A DNA stretch of 64,000 nucleotides from Thalassia testudinum (GCA_037157565.1 JAZHRO010000063.1:93620001-93684000); one strand, 5' to 3'; shown: positions 34,993-46,347, counted from the first letter of the stretch. Made by a program: numbers and translations. The notes: generated from the letters alone by a model not told the origin.

Positions 34993-36230
34993 TCAACCAC
35001 AGCAGAGCTTCACCACCATGGGTATGCGAGGTGACAGTCCGCACCGCCATCGCAAAGCTTCGCATTACAACCTCACTGTGTAATCGCCAGATCACCTTCC
35101 CCAATGACCGCCACCACGCTCCATCTCCACCACTATCCATCATTCCACTCACTTGAGACATCCGGGAACTTTCCCGGACGTCCAAAGCCCCTACACCTCT
35201 TCTCCTTTGTGCAACTGGAGTAAGGAATTCATCTTCCATCTCAACGAAACCATCCACCACCATCACCAACAACTACCACCTACAGCCCTAGCGACTGTGT
35301 GCCACCATCTCCTCAACCACGCACCTCTTGCAACCCCGCTCTCCTCCAGACCGCACCACAAGCCCCTGCCACACACACCGCCTGCACGACCCACGCATCC
35401 AACGTGCCGCCCGCGCACATCTCCAGCGCGCATCGCCCTCCAACTTGACCGCGTGCAGGCATGCATCACGCCCAGCGACCCTCCCTCGCCATCTTCGTGC
35501 AGCCACCACCTGCAGCAGAACCATTCCACACGCGCCACCCGCGCACACCTCCTCAGCGCGCACGCCCTCGCTGCACCTCCACCACGCTCGCAGCAGCAGC
35601 CACCCATTGCGTGCCCGCACGGCCTCCGCACCCCTTCACCTTCAGCAGTGCCGTGCGTCAAGCTGCTGTATAGCAGCAACAACCACCTACCACCAGCAAG
35701 ATCCTCCTCTCCGACCGGCGAGCTCCTGCTGTCCCTCGCCGTGCAACCACTACCATCGGGTTCTTCTCTACATCCTCAACCTTCTCCCAGAGCATCTCCG
35801 GCCGTCGAGCTTCCTCCAATGCACGGTGAAGAGAGATGATTTTTCTTCTGTTTCCACATGTATTAGTTTTTACATTCATTGCCATTGCCAGCTATTTTGA
35901 ATTTTTAGATAATAATATTTTATTATGTTGATTTTATGAGCATCTCCCTCTTGTTCTTCATAATTACAATATTACCATGATAATGTCTTATTATCTCAAT
36001 TAAAAAGCGATTTTGATCCGATTTCTTGACAAAATTAATCGTGAACATCTGTTTTTAACTTGTGCGATTTAAATAGGCCAGTGCCTCCCTGTGGACACGA
36101 CCCGCTCTCTTTTGAATGGTTTAATTTTAATTCTAATTATTTTGATTAGTCGATTTTCCACCACTTAGAAATTTAATGACAAATCATCTTAATCATCATT
36201 TTTGAAAGCGAAAATCGACTCGTCAATGAC

Positions 36231-36347
36231 TATCTAAGTAACACTGGAAAGATGTAGTGTATGCTATTTATGCATGAATTATACCATAATTATGCTAAGT
36301 TCTAACTTAATTTAGGTCATTTATGTCCTACGATTACTGTGCAATCA
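36231..36347 (-). repeat. Element F 5' LTR, outer end
   Basis: The last part of F. Its reverse complement starts TGATTGCACAGTAATCG, like TGATTGCGCAGCAATCA of G, and continues through ACATAAATGACC and TTAGCATAA. The outer TSD partner is off-window, so the candidate CATAC (36,348-36,352) is untested. Confidence 0.8.
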
Positions 36348-37825
36348 CATACCTTATCCTTAAAACCCTAGGACAACCTTATCCCAATACCTATCCCTAA
36401 ACCAACTCAAAACTAGATATTTGAGCTCAAAAGCCAAAAACATGGATAACATTATCCATGTACCTAGCCACCCTATCCGTAGACCTATCCTCCTATCCAT
36501 AACCCTAGTCCACCAATCCTATACCCAATCCCTAACCTAGAAACCCATTTTGGTCCATGCCATACATAATTGACTCAGTTTGAGTCAATTGAGCTAGCCA
36601 TTAGTTAATTGGGTCCAGGGGACCTGATTGGACTAAACCTAAGTTGATTAGACTTAATTAGGTGCCTTACCTAAACCTATTAGACCCAGCCACATCCAAT
36701 TAGGTGCAATATAACCTAATTGGATGCAGCCAACTCTGATTAGGTTCAGTTGGAACCTAATTAGATCAACCTAATTAGACCCAATAAGTCTAATTGGACC
36801 TAACACAAATCCAATTGGGTGTACTTACACCTAATTCAATTTACACCTATTTAGATTAGGTCACCATAGATCCAATTAGGTTCACATCTACACCACTTAG
36901 TTTAATTAGACCCAATTAGATTAGAACCTAACCCAACCTAGGTTGAACCAACCTAAACCTATACACACGTTCATGCACCCACACCCACACCCACACATGT
37001 TCATGCACACACATACACACACACATTCACGCACACATTACTTAAGCCCTAAGCAAGAGGTTTATCCTCTTAGTTGCCCACCATGAGAAAGAACTTATCT
37101 CTTTGATCTTTCTTATGGAAAGATCAAAAGAGATATATAAGATCTTTCAACAACACCAAGACCTAATCTACACCCTTGATCCTAGCATTTAAGGCCCTCA
37201 CCCAACACCCATAGCCAGCCACATATGGCTTCCTTGGGAAGACATATGGACGGCCAAGAACACACACACATACACCCTTGGATCATCATCCAAGGGTGAA
37301 CCACTCCCTTGAGTTGTTAGCCTACACCCAACCCTTAGATCTAGATCCTACGACCCTTATTAAACCTGCATTCCTATAAAAATATCTAGCCTCTACCTCT
37401 TAGAATTAATTAGCCACTTAGAGAAATAGTCTACCATAGTCTACACCCTCTCTACTTTCAGGCTCTCCGATCTTCTTCTTCTTCCTCCCGACGATCTGGA
37501 TCTGAAGCTCCACTAAAAGCTTCGCACAAGCATCTATCAAGTGGCTCTACTCTCTCCCTTTCTCTCTACTCTCTCTAGTTTATTTGCTTTGATTCATAGT
37601 TGTAATCTTGCTATAGAAATCATTTGTAAGACTCTCTTCAAGATAGCAATAAAGTTTATTATTCTTGTGATATCTTGATTCTATCATTATTTGATTATCT
37701 TCTCATAATGTTTAAAATATTGGTGCCTCCTTATGTTCGACCCAGACTCCTTGTAGTTTGGTATTAAAAATTTAATTGAATGCTTTATTTACATGCTACA
37801 ATGATCACATATATGTTAATCGCGT
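36348..37825 (+). repeat. LTR M (G-like, plus orientation), start not seen
   Basis: AATTG-rich repeated phrases (CAATTGGACC, CTAATTAG) at 36,560-36,930, an ACAC-rich stretch at 36,960-37,030 and a TATA-like CCTATAAAAAT at 37,373 follow the layout of the G LTR. The stretch at 37,715-37,800 (GTGCCTCCTTATGTTCGACCC, later CTACAATGAT) is the usual LTR 3' end. A PBS-like TTTGGCGAGCATC follows at 37,829, and the exact end is unclear. F was probably inserted near its left end. Confidence 0.5.
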
Positions 37826-37847
37826 AGATTTGGCGAGCATCAAAGAT

Positions 37848-38163
37848 CACCTCACTAAGGACACAAGTAGATTCACTTCAAGTAGACTTAGAAAAACTAA
37901 AATAAAAGATTGTTACTATTGTAAATGTCTTGGCTAAAGTCACTAGAGGTAGAGCAAACCTAGAGAAACTACTAGGTATAGATACCCAAACCACAACAAA
38001 ATTTGGGTTGATGATCATGAAGCATCTAGCTCACAAACTAACACACAAAATCATTCTAGCCCTAAGGTCAAGATTAGGGTCACGCCTAAACAAGAACCAA
38101 TTAACAAATCTAGACCCAAAAGAAAATGAGTACCAAAAAGAAATTTGCAATCCTATTTTGTAG
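37848..38163 (+). pseudogene. Fragment of copia gag
   Basis: The plus strand reads QVDSLQVDLEKLK, stop, KIVTIVNVLAKVTRGRANLEKLLG and then NKIGLGY-like sequence after a frame change (region 37,848-38,163). It ends with PKRKWVPKRNLQS in another frame. This is the coiled-coil and linker section that lies between the zinc knuckle and protease in Tork/SIRE-type copia elements. Only about 100 codons remain, with no LTR, PBS or pol around it. It sits directly after the end of LTR M, which is an Athila-like context, so it is a captured or stranded scrap. Confidence 0.6.
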
Positions 38164-39124
38164 GACACCTAAACGAAGGATTAATAAAGTATTCAGACTA
38201 GATCTTTCAAGAAAAGATGGACATCTTGTAGCCGTAAAGAGAAACTCTAGACCTTACAGGCATAAACCAATGACAGGTCCAAAGTAAAGGAAGATAGCCC
38301 TCCTTTCTATAAAACCCCATGGCTGACGACCATCTTGAGCCCCCCACCCCCTCTCCCCTCCTCCCTCCATCTATCTTCTTCCATCTTCTTCCATTTCTCC
38401 AAAGCTCCATAGCTGTCCACCTTCAAACCTTGGTAACTGGCCACCCTCTACCTCCTACCACTTTCCAAGGCCACCAAGGGATACTCCTTGGTGCCTATTT
38501 CTAGTAGCCTTAGAATATAATCTTCTCATTAGTTTTCTTTATTTTAAATCTAGTAATATTAGTTCTAGTTCTAGTAGTTCTTCTAGTAGCCTTTATTTAA
38601 TTAGCAAGTTATTTTTCCAAGCTTTCATCTGCTAGCAAGCTATTTATCTCCTTACTTGATGAATAAAAGATTGATTATGTTTTCTCATTGTGATCTCTAC
38701 TAGTAGTTCTAGTTGTTATTTACTTTCAAAAATCAAAATCACAAAAATAATATGAAAAAGAAAATCGAGAAAAGAAATATATATGGATGGCTGCTCTTGC
38801 CCATATTAACAAATCTATCCTCAATCAAAACTCTTTCGACATTACGCATATAATTCATGAATTTCAATACGAGCGCTATTCTTATAAGTGTTATATCTAT
38901 TTGCATTACACTATGGTTGTTCATTTTGAGAGAACGATGGGCGAATTTTCTGTTCAAGAGATTTGCCATGATCTTTAGATTTAGTTAGTTCGCAAGCACG
39001 AAAAAAATAGCAAATCATTTTTGCATCGCATCACCTCCTAGAGATCGACCGGGACTCACTTGGAGTTTCATTATAAATATTTTGCTAAGGTTGATTTCGT
39101 AACTATACTACGACTTTTAAACTC
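38164..39124 (+). repeat. LTR 3' half N
   Basis: A promoter-like TTTCTATAAAACC at 38,303, pyrimidine-rich sequence at 38,340-38,400, an AT-rich stretch, and an end CTCCTAGAGATCGACCGGGA...ACTATACTACGACTTTTAAACTCA match the layout of the H and G LTR 3' halves. The left boundary is not defined. The frames at 38,739-38,978 overlap on both strands and are not supported. Confidence 0.45.
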
Positions 39125-39778
39125 ATCCAAATCGCAGTATTCGACCTCCAAATAGAGGTCCAATTGAAAGAGGTTTTTCGGATCTCCTCCTATGCATACA
39201 TAGTAAAAGAAATGGAGGAGACATGAAAGGAGCAAACAAGAGAAGGTGTGTGCAAGTACAAGAAAACAAGTTTCGCCCTATCGGTTGCACCTATTGGACC
39301 TAATTTACGCCCAACTAGCCCCGATTAAATTAGACTAACCCTTGAATTACTTGGCTGGCTAGAAGGGTGGGACCCTCTAGGACACCCCGCATGATGGGAC
39401 ACCTAAAGGTTAATGAGGTTACCGTACCTACCTTTCTTGTCACCAAATGGTCTAAATAGATAAGGTCCCAAACAAACCGATCAACTCTAGCCTAACTTAG
39501 AAAAATTCCAACCTAATTGGCACGTTTATCAAATTAATTAGGACTTAGGCTCATAGGCTCTGTTGTGCATAGGGTTGGATAATGGGCGTAAGGGGGGTAG
39601 TTGCTGAATTAAACCAATTTAATAAGTGTGTGTGTGTCAAGCAATTGGTTTACAAACAAGACTTAATTAAGATCAGTAGCTTTGAACATCCAAGTCTTGT
39701 TAAGACAACTTTTAGGGTTTTGATTTAGATGAGTTCAACCAAGTTCGTGCTGACACACAAGGTTGTACAGTCACGAGT
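39125..39778 (-). other. Probable leader of element P, left of H
   Basis: No gene. The part at 39,355-39,465 (GGCTGGCTAGAAGGGTGGGACCC... GTTACCGTACCTACC... CTTGTCACC) weakly follows the conserved leader block of C (25,960-26,060). That fits the body of a minus-strand element continuing from 57,471-58,259 on the other side of H. Confidence 0.35.
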
Positions 39779-39931
39779 GATAGTAACTTGCCCTTGAAGT
39801 TCAAAAGTATGGTTGCTTATCCAAAACCATAAGAATTGACCTTAATTCAAGCAGCTTCTAAGAATTGATCAGTCTTTTTAGGTTAATTACGTACTTTTAT
39901 AGCCAAGAGAGAAGGAAATTTAATTCAAAGC
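39779..39931 (+). repeat. Element H 5' LTR, first part (start uncertain)
   Basis: From about 39,880 (TTTTTAGGTTAATTACGTACTTTTATAGCCAAGAG) this aligns with 46,490-46,535 of the H 3' LTR. Upstream similarity is weak; the start at 39,779 is chosen for a TGATAG end and a length close to that of the 3' LTR. Solo LTR J interrupts it after AAAGC. Confidence 0.45.
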
Positions 39932-42711
39932 TGATGAGAGCCTCATCATGAGCCATAACTAGCTCATTTTGACCCACTAAAGAGAATAAAAGCTCCTGCA
40001 TAACTTAGAAGAGGGCTTAATTGAAGGAATAAGTGTTCTGAGAAGAAAAGATGAAATAAATGTTAAAACTGCAATTTTACCATTGCAGTACATAAACAGG
40101 ATTTCTCAGAAACAAAACATAGGTCAAATGGTCTAAATAAGATAAAAAGTTGGTTGATGCAATCAGAAATGGGTTCACGTGCAATCCAGGAATTAAATGA
40201 CATCTTGTAACCCTAAAACAGATCCGCTTAATTCAACAAAGTTCTGGTCAGGATAAAAATCATGTAAGCCCTCTAAAAATTATGAAAAAATATCCCCTAG
40301 GGTTTAGAACATTCAATTTGTCCTTTGGAACCTAGTTTGACCTAGATTAGGGTCCTAGCTCATCAATTGACCTAATTTGGGTTTTTACGCAAAATGTCTA
40401 GTCAAACGTGATCAAACCTTAAATCCAACTTCACCATTGGATTCCTTAGGTCCAAATTAGGTTTTTACCAAAATTTGGACCTAAGGAGAGGTCATCTTGA
40501 CCTACTTTGCAATTTAGTACACCCAATCACTTTTTGGTCCCTACCTTTTGAAATCCATTGCATACACCCCCTAACTTTCTCGCCACTCTTACAAGCAGGT
40601 CCCTCCACCATTATTGGGGAGAGATCCTACTCCAGTGAGGAATAGAGAGGGAATACTCTCTGATTCCTTAGAGATCTCCCAGATTTGGAAGGGAGATTCT
40701 CTGAGGAATACCCTTCCATCTGACCTCATTCATGATCCCATATTTGCACCCAATCTCTCGTGCGAATGCATGAGATTTGGGTATCTAACTACCTTCCATC
40801 TCCGGCGAGACGTTGGTGGCAGAAGGCTTGCCCCTCCACGCACCAGAAGCTCGGCCAGCACCTATAAATTAACCCCCATCTCTGGCCGCACATCCTCAGC
40901 TCGACTTGGCCGAGATTCCACCTTAAATTCCTCTTCTTCTCCAGCCAAGGGGTCCAGCGAGCTCCAGCGAGCCCCCCTCCTCTTCCTCGTCGCTCGGCCA
41001 CAAAACCAGTGGTAGAGCCGTCCTCCTCATCCTCCTCTGCGTCGCGCAACACCCACGTGAGCTGCCCTAGCCCCGTCGTCGTCGCCGCCCTCCTCCACTG
41101 GACACTTTCTTCTCCGACGACAGCAGGTACTGTCAGCCACCTTCTCGTCCTCTTCATCCCTTTAGTTAGGTTAAAACTATTCTTCTCTATCCCCTCTTTC
41201 ATTTCTCTCATTTTATTTCACCAAATGCCCCTCGACCACCGCTGTTCACCACCATCTTCTTCATCTCCAACCACCCTCCGGCGAGACGCTCCCATCGCTC
41301 TGCAGCCCCACACGCCTCGCAGACCATCGCATAACCTCCGCCTCACCTCACTGAATAACCTCCGCTCGTCCATAGACCCTCTACGCCTCCACAACTACCC
41401 CCCGATCACACCCATCCATCCGGCCACAGGGCGACCTAGGCATGCACGCCTAAGCCACCCCGCGACCTGCAACCTAGCTCCTCACCTTCCCGTGACATAG
41501 AGAAGGTCCCCTGGTGATCTGATTAAGCTGCAAGGCTCTTTTCATGTCAGATAGGTTTCACTCCCCGGCCGCCATTAGCGATGAATCAAAGAAGCTTCTT
41601 GCTTGCTCCAGGCTGCAATGCTTCAGGGCTCCAGGTGCAGCTAACTCGGGGAGGCATCGCGAAGACAGTCGACCCAGTGACACTGCAAAGTCTGCAGTTG
41701 TGGCAATTGAAGGACGGACTCCTACGGGCGCGCGCGAAATAGAGGTGGAACAATAGTCCCACCTCAGTAAGCTGTAAAGAGCTGGAGTAATTTATATTGT
41801 TTTTGTGATATGAGCCCGTTACCTCCGAACGCACATGGGGTGAGGTCCCTCACCTATTCTCACCGCCTCGTCCGTGAGTTTACCACACGGATCTGGTGAC
41901 CCGACCTGACACTATCCTGAGCACTCCTCGTGCACCACCCTCATGTGGTGCGCCTGGACCCGGGCGCGCGATCCGGCCCATTTACCCGGCTCTGGGAGAG
42001 CATGCTGAAGAGTGATATACAGAGAGAGACGCGCATGTGTGGGTAGAGGGATAGGCTTTGCTTTTCTTTGGTTTGTGCAGGGAAGGCAGAAGGAAGAAGT
42101 GAAGCCAACACCTAATCGCTAAGGAGAAGAAGCAGAAGGAAGGAAGCCTTTGCAAAGGAAAAAGAGAAGGAAAGGAAGAGGCGAAGGAAAAAGAGAAGAG
42201 GAATTGAAGAAGAAAGAAGAAATAGAGAAAGGTAAAGACAAGTAGAAGAAGAGAAACTGAAGGCAAAGGAAAACAGAACCAAGGAAGGAAGCAAAGGAAG
42301 TAGAGCCAAGAAAGAAGAAGACCCACAGAGAGAAAGAAACTGCAGAGAAAAGGAGAAAGATAAAGGCAACTACAGAGAAGAAAGAAGAAGCATAAAGAAG
42401 AAGGAAGAAAATCAGAAGAAGGATAAGGGAAACATCTTTTAAGATGTCTGATCTCATGATCAGACGTCCAAATTCTTTCCTTTTGCCATAATTAATTTTC
42501 AAACTCATGCATTTATATATTTTGAATTAAGTTTTGAGTAATTAAGTGTTCAATTACATTCTTGAGATTAGTAGTAAATTCCAATTGCTCCCTGTGATCG
42601 ACCTCGGATACTTAGGTTTTCGAGTAATAAAACTTTTATTTGTTGACAACGCTTGATCACCTATACTACGACGTAACTAACTGTTAAAACACGATCGAGA
42701 CCACATCAACA
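39932..42711 (+). repeat. Solo LTR J (related to B/D family)
   Basis: A 2,780-bp LTR with no body, start TGATGAG-AGC-CTCATCA (perfect inverted repeat), end ...CCACATCAACA, TSD AAAGC (39,927-39,931) and GAAGC (42,712-42,716). It is colinear with D: a first part rich in phrases such as TTTGACC and AATTTGGGT, a C-rich middle (40,780-41,520), and a 350-bp GA-rich tract (42,081-42,428). The end has TGCTCCCTGTGATCGACCTCGG. The frames at 40,614-41,500 and 41,982-42,508 come from the C-rich and GA-rich parts and are not called as genes. Confidence 0.8.
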
Positions 42712-42716
42712 GAAGC

Positions 42717-44016
42717 CTCAGGTTGACTATCTGACCATACAAATCTGATCAAGACAACAATCGGAGTCCAACGCCTCTGAAATCATCTTGATCGGAGTCC
42801 TGTAGCACCTTATGCGGTCCGAGGAAGATCAACGGCCAAGGGACTAGGTGACGCAATTTGGAGCTTCAAATGACAAATCCAATCGCACGGATGGATTCGG
42901 GTCAACAATTGAAGCCCAATGATGTGAAAATCGACTCAATCCGACTTTTGAGCAGCCCCTACAAAGGAAAGAAGATAAACGACCCACATCGCACCACGTG
43001 GCACTATCCAGGCCGCCCATGCGCACGCACGCACCACCGCAAGTGCATAGCGCATGGGCATGCGCAAAAGCACAGCGCACAGAGCATGGACGCACACAAC
43101 AGCAGGTGCACGGAGGTGCGCAACAATGGGCACATGCAAAGCGCATAGCGCATGAAGGCACCAAGTGCCAACGGGCGCGCGTGACATGGGCACGCGGAAT
43201 GCGCTCGCGAGCACTGCGTGTGGGGCGCATGAGCTGGAGCTTTAGTGATGCTTACGGTGGATCTTCAGTGACATTTATGGCCATCACTAAATGTCCTATG
43301 TAGGAAATGAATCCTTTCCTCCACTATAACAGGACCCCTACCCCTCCCATTCTTCATCTCTTCCTTTCTTTTCCTCACCACCTCTAAGGCTCTAGAGAGA
43401 GCTTGTCCCAAGCTCGGGATGCTCCTCTAGAATAGAAAACCAAAATATTTTCCTTCCTCTCATCCCCTTTCGTGGAGCATCCCGTGGCCATCCTCTCACC
43501 ATCTTCAAGAAGTAGATCCTCGCCGCGATGCCGTCCCATCCTGCCCTCCATCCTCCGATGCCTTTCTCCTTCATCCCGCTCTTCACCATCTTCGTCCAGG
43601 TGCCGTCAGAGTGAGCTATCCTCCAAGCGACCATTGAGGGGGATTCTTCTCACCACTCTCTATCTTTTCCCTTTCTAGTGTAGTTTTTCGCTTTCTTATT
43701 TGTAGTTGTAGAAAATGCTTGTTTGAAACTATATGTGATTATTTCTCTCTCTCTCTCTCTTTGCAAGTAGATTAGATAGAAATTATTTCAACCTAATCTC
43801 TTGCCATATAAAAATTACAAAAAAATTACAAAATATAAAAACAACAAAAAGAAATAAAATCAAAGCACGGATTTCAAAACCAAACGTTCACCTCCCCGTG
43901 TTCGACCCGAGACTACCTTAGAGTTTTAGTTATAAATTTTATTTAGTAGTGGATTTCTATGCACTATGACGATGAGTTTTCTAACTCAAATCTTTTCGCG
44001 TACAAAGCCCTGCTCA
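42717..44016 (+). repeat. Element H 5' LTR, second part
   Basis: Aligns with 46,543-47,205 plus 56,894-57,470: CCTCAGGTTGAC..., GCGCACGCACC-rich middle, TCCACTATAACAGGACCCC (TATA region damaged compared with CACTATAAAAGGACCCC at 47,116), CTCGGGATGCTCCTCTAG, a TC microsatellite at 43,744-43,762, and the end ...AAGCCCTGCTCA. Confidence 0.85.
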
Positions 44017-44018
44017 CT

Positions 44019-44035
44019 ATTTTGGCGCTCAACCA
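44019..44035 (+). promoter_or_regulatory. Element H probable primer-binding site
   Basis: TTTTGGCGCTCAACCAA begins within 3-5 bases of the LTR end. Only the first bases (TGGCGC) match the tRNA-Asp-type PBS of its relatives, so the tRNA is not certain. Confidence 0.5.
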
Positions 44036-44041
44036 ATTGAG

Positions 44042-44954
44042 GATGAACTGATTTCCTCACCCGAGATCCCAGAACCAGGGAATGAGGAAAAATATGTCTC
44101 CAAGGATCAGGAAACGATAGATATCTTTAAGACATATAAATGAGGATCTTGAATTCTTTGATTCTGAGGGTGAGGCATCTCTTAGTGAAGTCTCACTTGA
44201 GCATAAGGAAGATGATTTTAGTGAGACAAACGAACCTGAGGAATCTAATGAACCATTTGATAGCCCGATTATCAAAGATTGTGATCCGGTTGGAGCCAAC
44301 TTGGAGGATCTGAATCCTGATTTATTAGAAGATTCAATCAGTAGGCCCATTTCTCTTTCGCACCACGAAGAATATTGTGATGATTTTGAAATTATCAAAC
44401 CAAAGTCAATTATGATTTAGCCATAGTTATTGGATTTGGATATATCACATGGGGTGAATGATATGCTTGAGGCCCCGGAAATCGAACACTTGGACTTGGA
44501 GGATAGAAATTTGGAAATGAAAATCTGGGAGGCTTCTTCTAAGGGAAAGACAATTTTGGATTTAAGGGTTCCTGTTGACCTGAAACCACCTACCTTCTAT
44601 CAGGACCCTTATGATATCTTTGACATGCAACCTAAGCTTGAAATAATTGACTATCTTTCTGAGCTAAACTCTAAGTGGACACCCAAATTTAATGAATCAG
44701 ATCTACCCATTGTCCGCCACTTTAGTCTTGGGTTGCACACCACAAAACCACAGGCTTGGCCCTGCAAACACAACAATCTTAGGTTCTAGGTGATTTTCAC
44801 CCAAAACCTTAGAACCACTTGACCTTGAGGCATGGGCCTACACCATAATCTGGTCCACATCTGTGGACACTTGTTGGTAGGTCCTGAGATCAATATTTTT
44901 ATTTTAATTTTGACCTACACCTGTGAATTTTTAACCTCTTCTTTGTTTGTATAA
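44042..44954 (+). pseudogene. Degraded acidic ORF of element H (unknown protein)
   Basis: It starts close to the PBS. DELISSPEIPEPGNEEKY runs to 44,137. After a one-step frame change the rest (44,139-44,954) lies in a single frame with TAG codons at 44,418, 44,424 and 44,787 and two TGA codons near 44,823-44,829. The product is acidic (EFFDSEGEASLSEVSLEHKE, EAPEIEHLDLEDRNLEM). It ends with GLHHNLVHICGHLLVGPEI and a hydrophobic tail (INIFILILTYT). That C-terminal block matches the ends of the B and G frames. There are no gag, protease, RT or integrase motifs. About 300 codons, half the length in B and G. Function unknown. Confidence 0.65.
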
Positions 44955-45104
44955 TATGCCTAACTGAAGGCAATAAACTTAGCACGTGTGAATATTCCAT
45001 TTTCTCTGCGGAGCTGACTGGATTTTCACGAAATTCAGGTGATATTTTGTTTATTCTGCCATTTTCATGTCTTTATTTCTACAATGAGATCATTGCATCA
45101 TTTA

Positions 45105-45118
45105 GGCATGGGGGGTGG
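45105..45118 (+). promoter_or_regulatory. Element H internal polypurine tract
   Basis: GGCATGGGGGGTGG, a second copy of the tract at 46,348-46,359, about 1.24 kb upstream of it and just after the acidic frame. Confidence 0.7.
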
Positions 45119-46347
45119 ATACTTAGTCCTAAAAATATTTTTTTAGCTTCGTGAAATTTCTTTTATTTTCTTTTTAAAAAAATTAGAATTAGGAGAAGAA
45201 AACTTAGGCAGTATAAGTTGTTAACTCTAGGAAACGATACTTTAGGACCTGAACACTTAAACTCTTAAGGTCTTCGAACTTAATCAGCCCAGGTGTCCAC
45301 TCGAATGTGGACTTAGTCTCAAGTCCTCGCCAAGTAATTTTATTCTAAGTTGGCCAATAATTTGGGGTGATAAGTACACAACTTATCAACCTACCATCTG
45401 ATTTAAGGGGACTTTAATTCTAAACATCTACACACTATTTGCACTGACTCACTTTTGAGTAGTTTTATATAAATTAGGTAGCTAATGAACTTTCTAAGAT
45501 AGTATGGCTGGCAAGTTGTCGTGCGTAACAACCCATTGGTCGGTTGTCCAGAGCCCAGCTATATGATCATACTCATTCTACTACTTTTAAATAAATCTTA
45601 GGTCAAGGAAGATACCGACTTAGAAAAATAAAAAAATGATACTCAAAAATAGAAAGAAAAAAAAAGAAAAATAGAAAAAAAGAGAAAAATAAAAATAGAA
45701 AAATAAACCACACTTCACTGCACGAGTATGGCTGGCAAGTTGTCGTGAGTAACAGTCCATTAGCCGATTGTCCAGAGCCCAGCTCACAAAAATGCATAAA
45801 TAATTCCCAAAACACTTAGGGAAGAAGCGAGGAAGTAGAATAAACCAGGAAGATATATACTAAGTTCGCCCTTGTGTTGACCCCATAAAAAAATAAAAAA
45901 AAGTAGGGAGAAAGCTATCAATCGAAAAGATAAACCTTTAGGGAGAAACTCTTAAGGTCACCTAGGGTCGTAGAAACCTGAAGTCCATTTTAACAGCCGC
46001 TTAGTGAGTTTATCACATTCACAAAGATGCTTAGAATTTAAAGTTCTTTTCGAGTTTTGGGTAGGTTGGGTAGCCATAAAAAGCTATCACGAAACCCTAC
46101 ACTCAAAAATTCAAAAAAATTAGAAAAGAAGAAAAACAGAAAAAATGTATCTTCCCTTTTCAAAATAAGGCAAGGACTTGGGTGGTCTGCATTATGCCAG
46201 ACACTTGGACACTGTTGAATTTTTGTAATTAGGTCCTTAGTTTAAATTTTCTAATGTAATCAACAAATCTTCCCTAAGTAATCAGATCAAAATTCTATTT
46301 TTCTACATAGCATTTAGTTTGATTTTGTTAGGAACTAGCAAAAGATA
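45119..46347 (+). other. Element H noncoding region between two polypurine tracts
   Basis: No gene. It contains a direct repeat of about 62 bp (45,504-45,564 and 45,725-45,783; start AGTATGGCTGGCAAGTTGTC, end TTGTCCAGAGCCCAGCT) about 220 bp apart. Between and after the copies are A-rich stretches (45,625-45,705, 45,885-45,905). Confidence 0.65.

Larger units (their letters stand above)
33204..36225 (+). repeat. LTR K (solo type) with internal partial duplication
   Basis: A 3.02-kb insertion in F with a perfect TSD ATGAC (33,199-33,203 and 36,226-36,230). The left end is TAATTAACCC (TG mutated to TA) and the right end ...ATCGACTCGTCA. Segment 33,709-34,928 is repeated at 34,993-36,225. Between them, 34,933-34,992 is an inverted copy of 33,649-33,708. 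Long frames in it (34,149-34,604; 35,153-35,839; 35,328-35,900) are C-rich, His/Pro-rich, overlap in three frames and have no homology I recognise, so I do not call genes. Confidence 0.75.

Noticed and set aside
35153..35900. Long plus-strand frames (up to 228 codons), His/Pro/Ser-rich, in K
   Set aside because: They overlap in several frames on both strands in C-rich LTR sequence, and the paired copy at 33,884-34,604 is broken differently. Length is explained by low stop-codon frequency in C-rich DNA.
40614..41500. Frames of 133 and 163 codons in solo LTR J, and 115 codons in D (28,293-28,640)
   Set aside because: They lie in the C-rich middle of LTRs, differ between D and J beyond scattered words, and have no start or domain I recognise.
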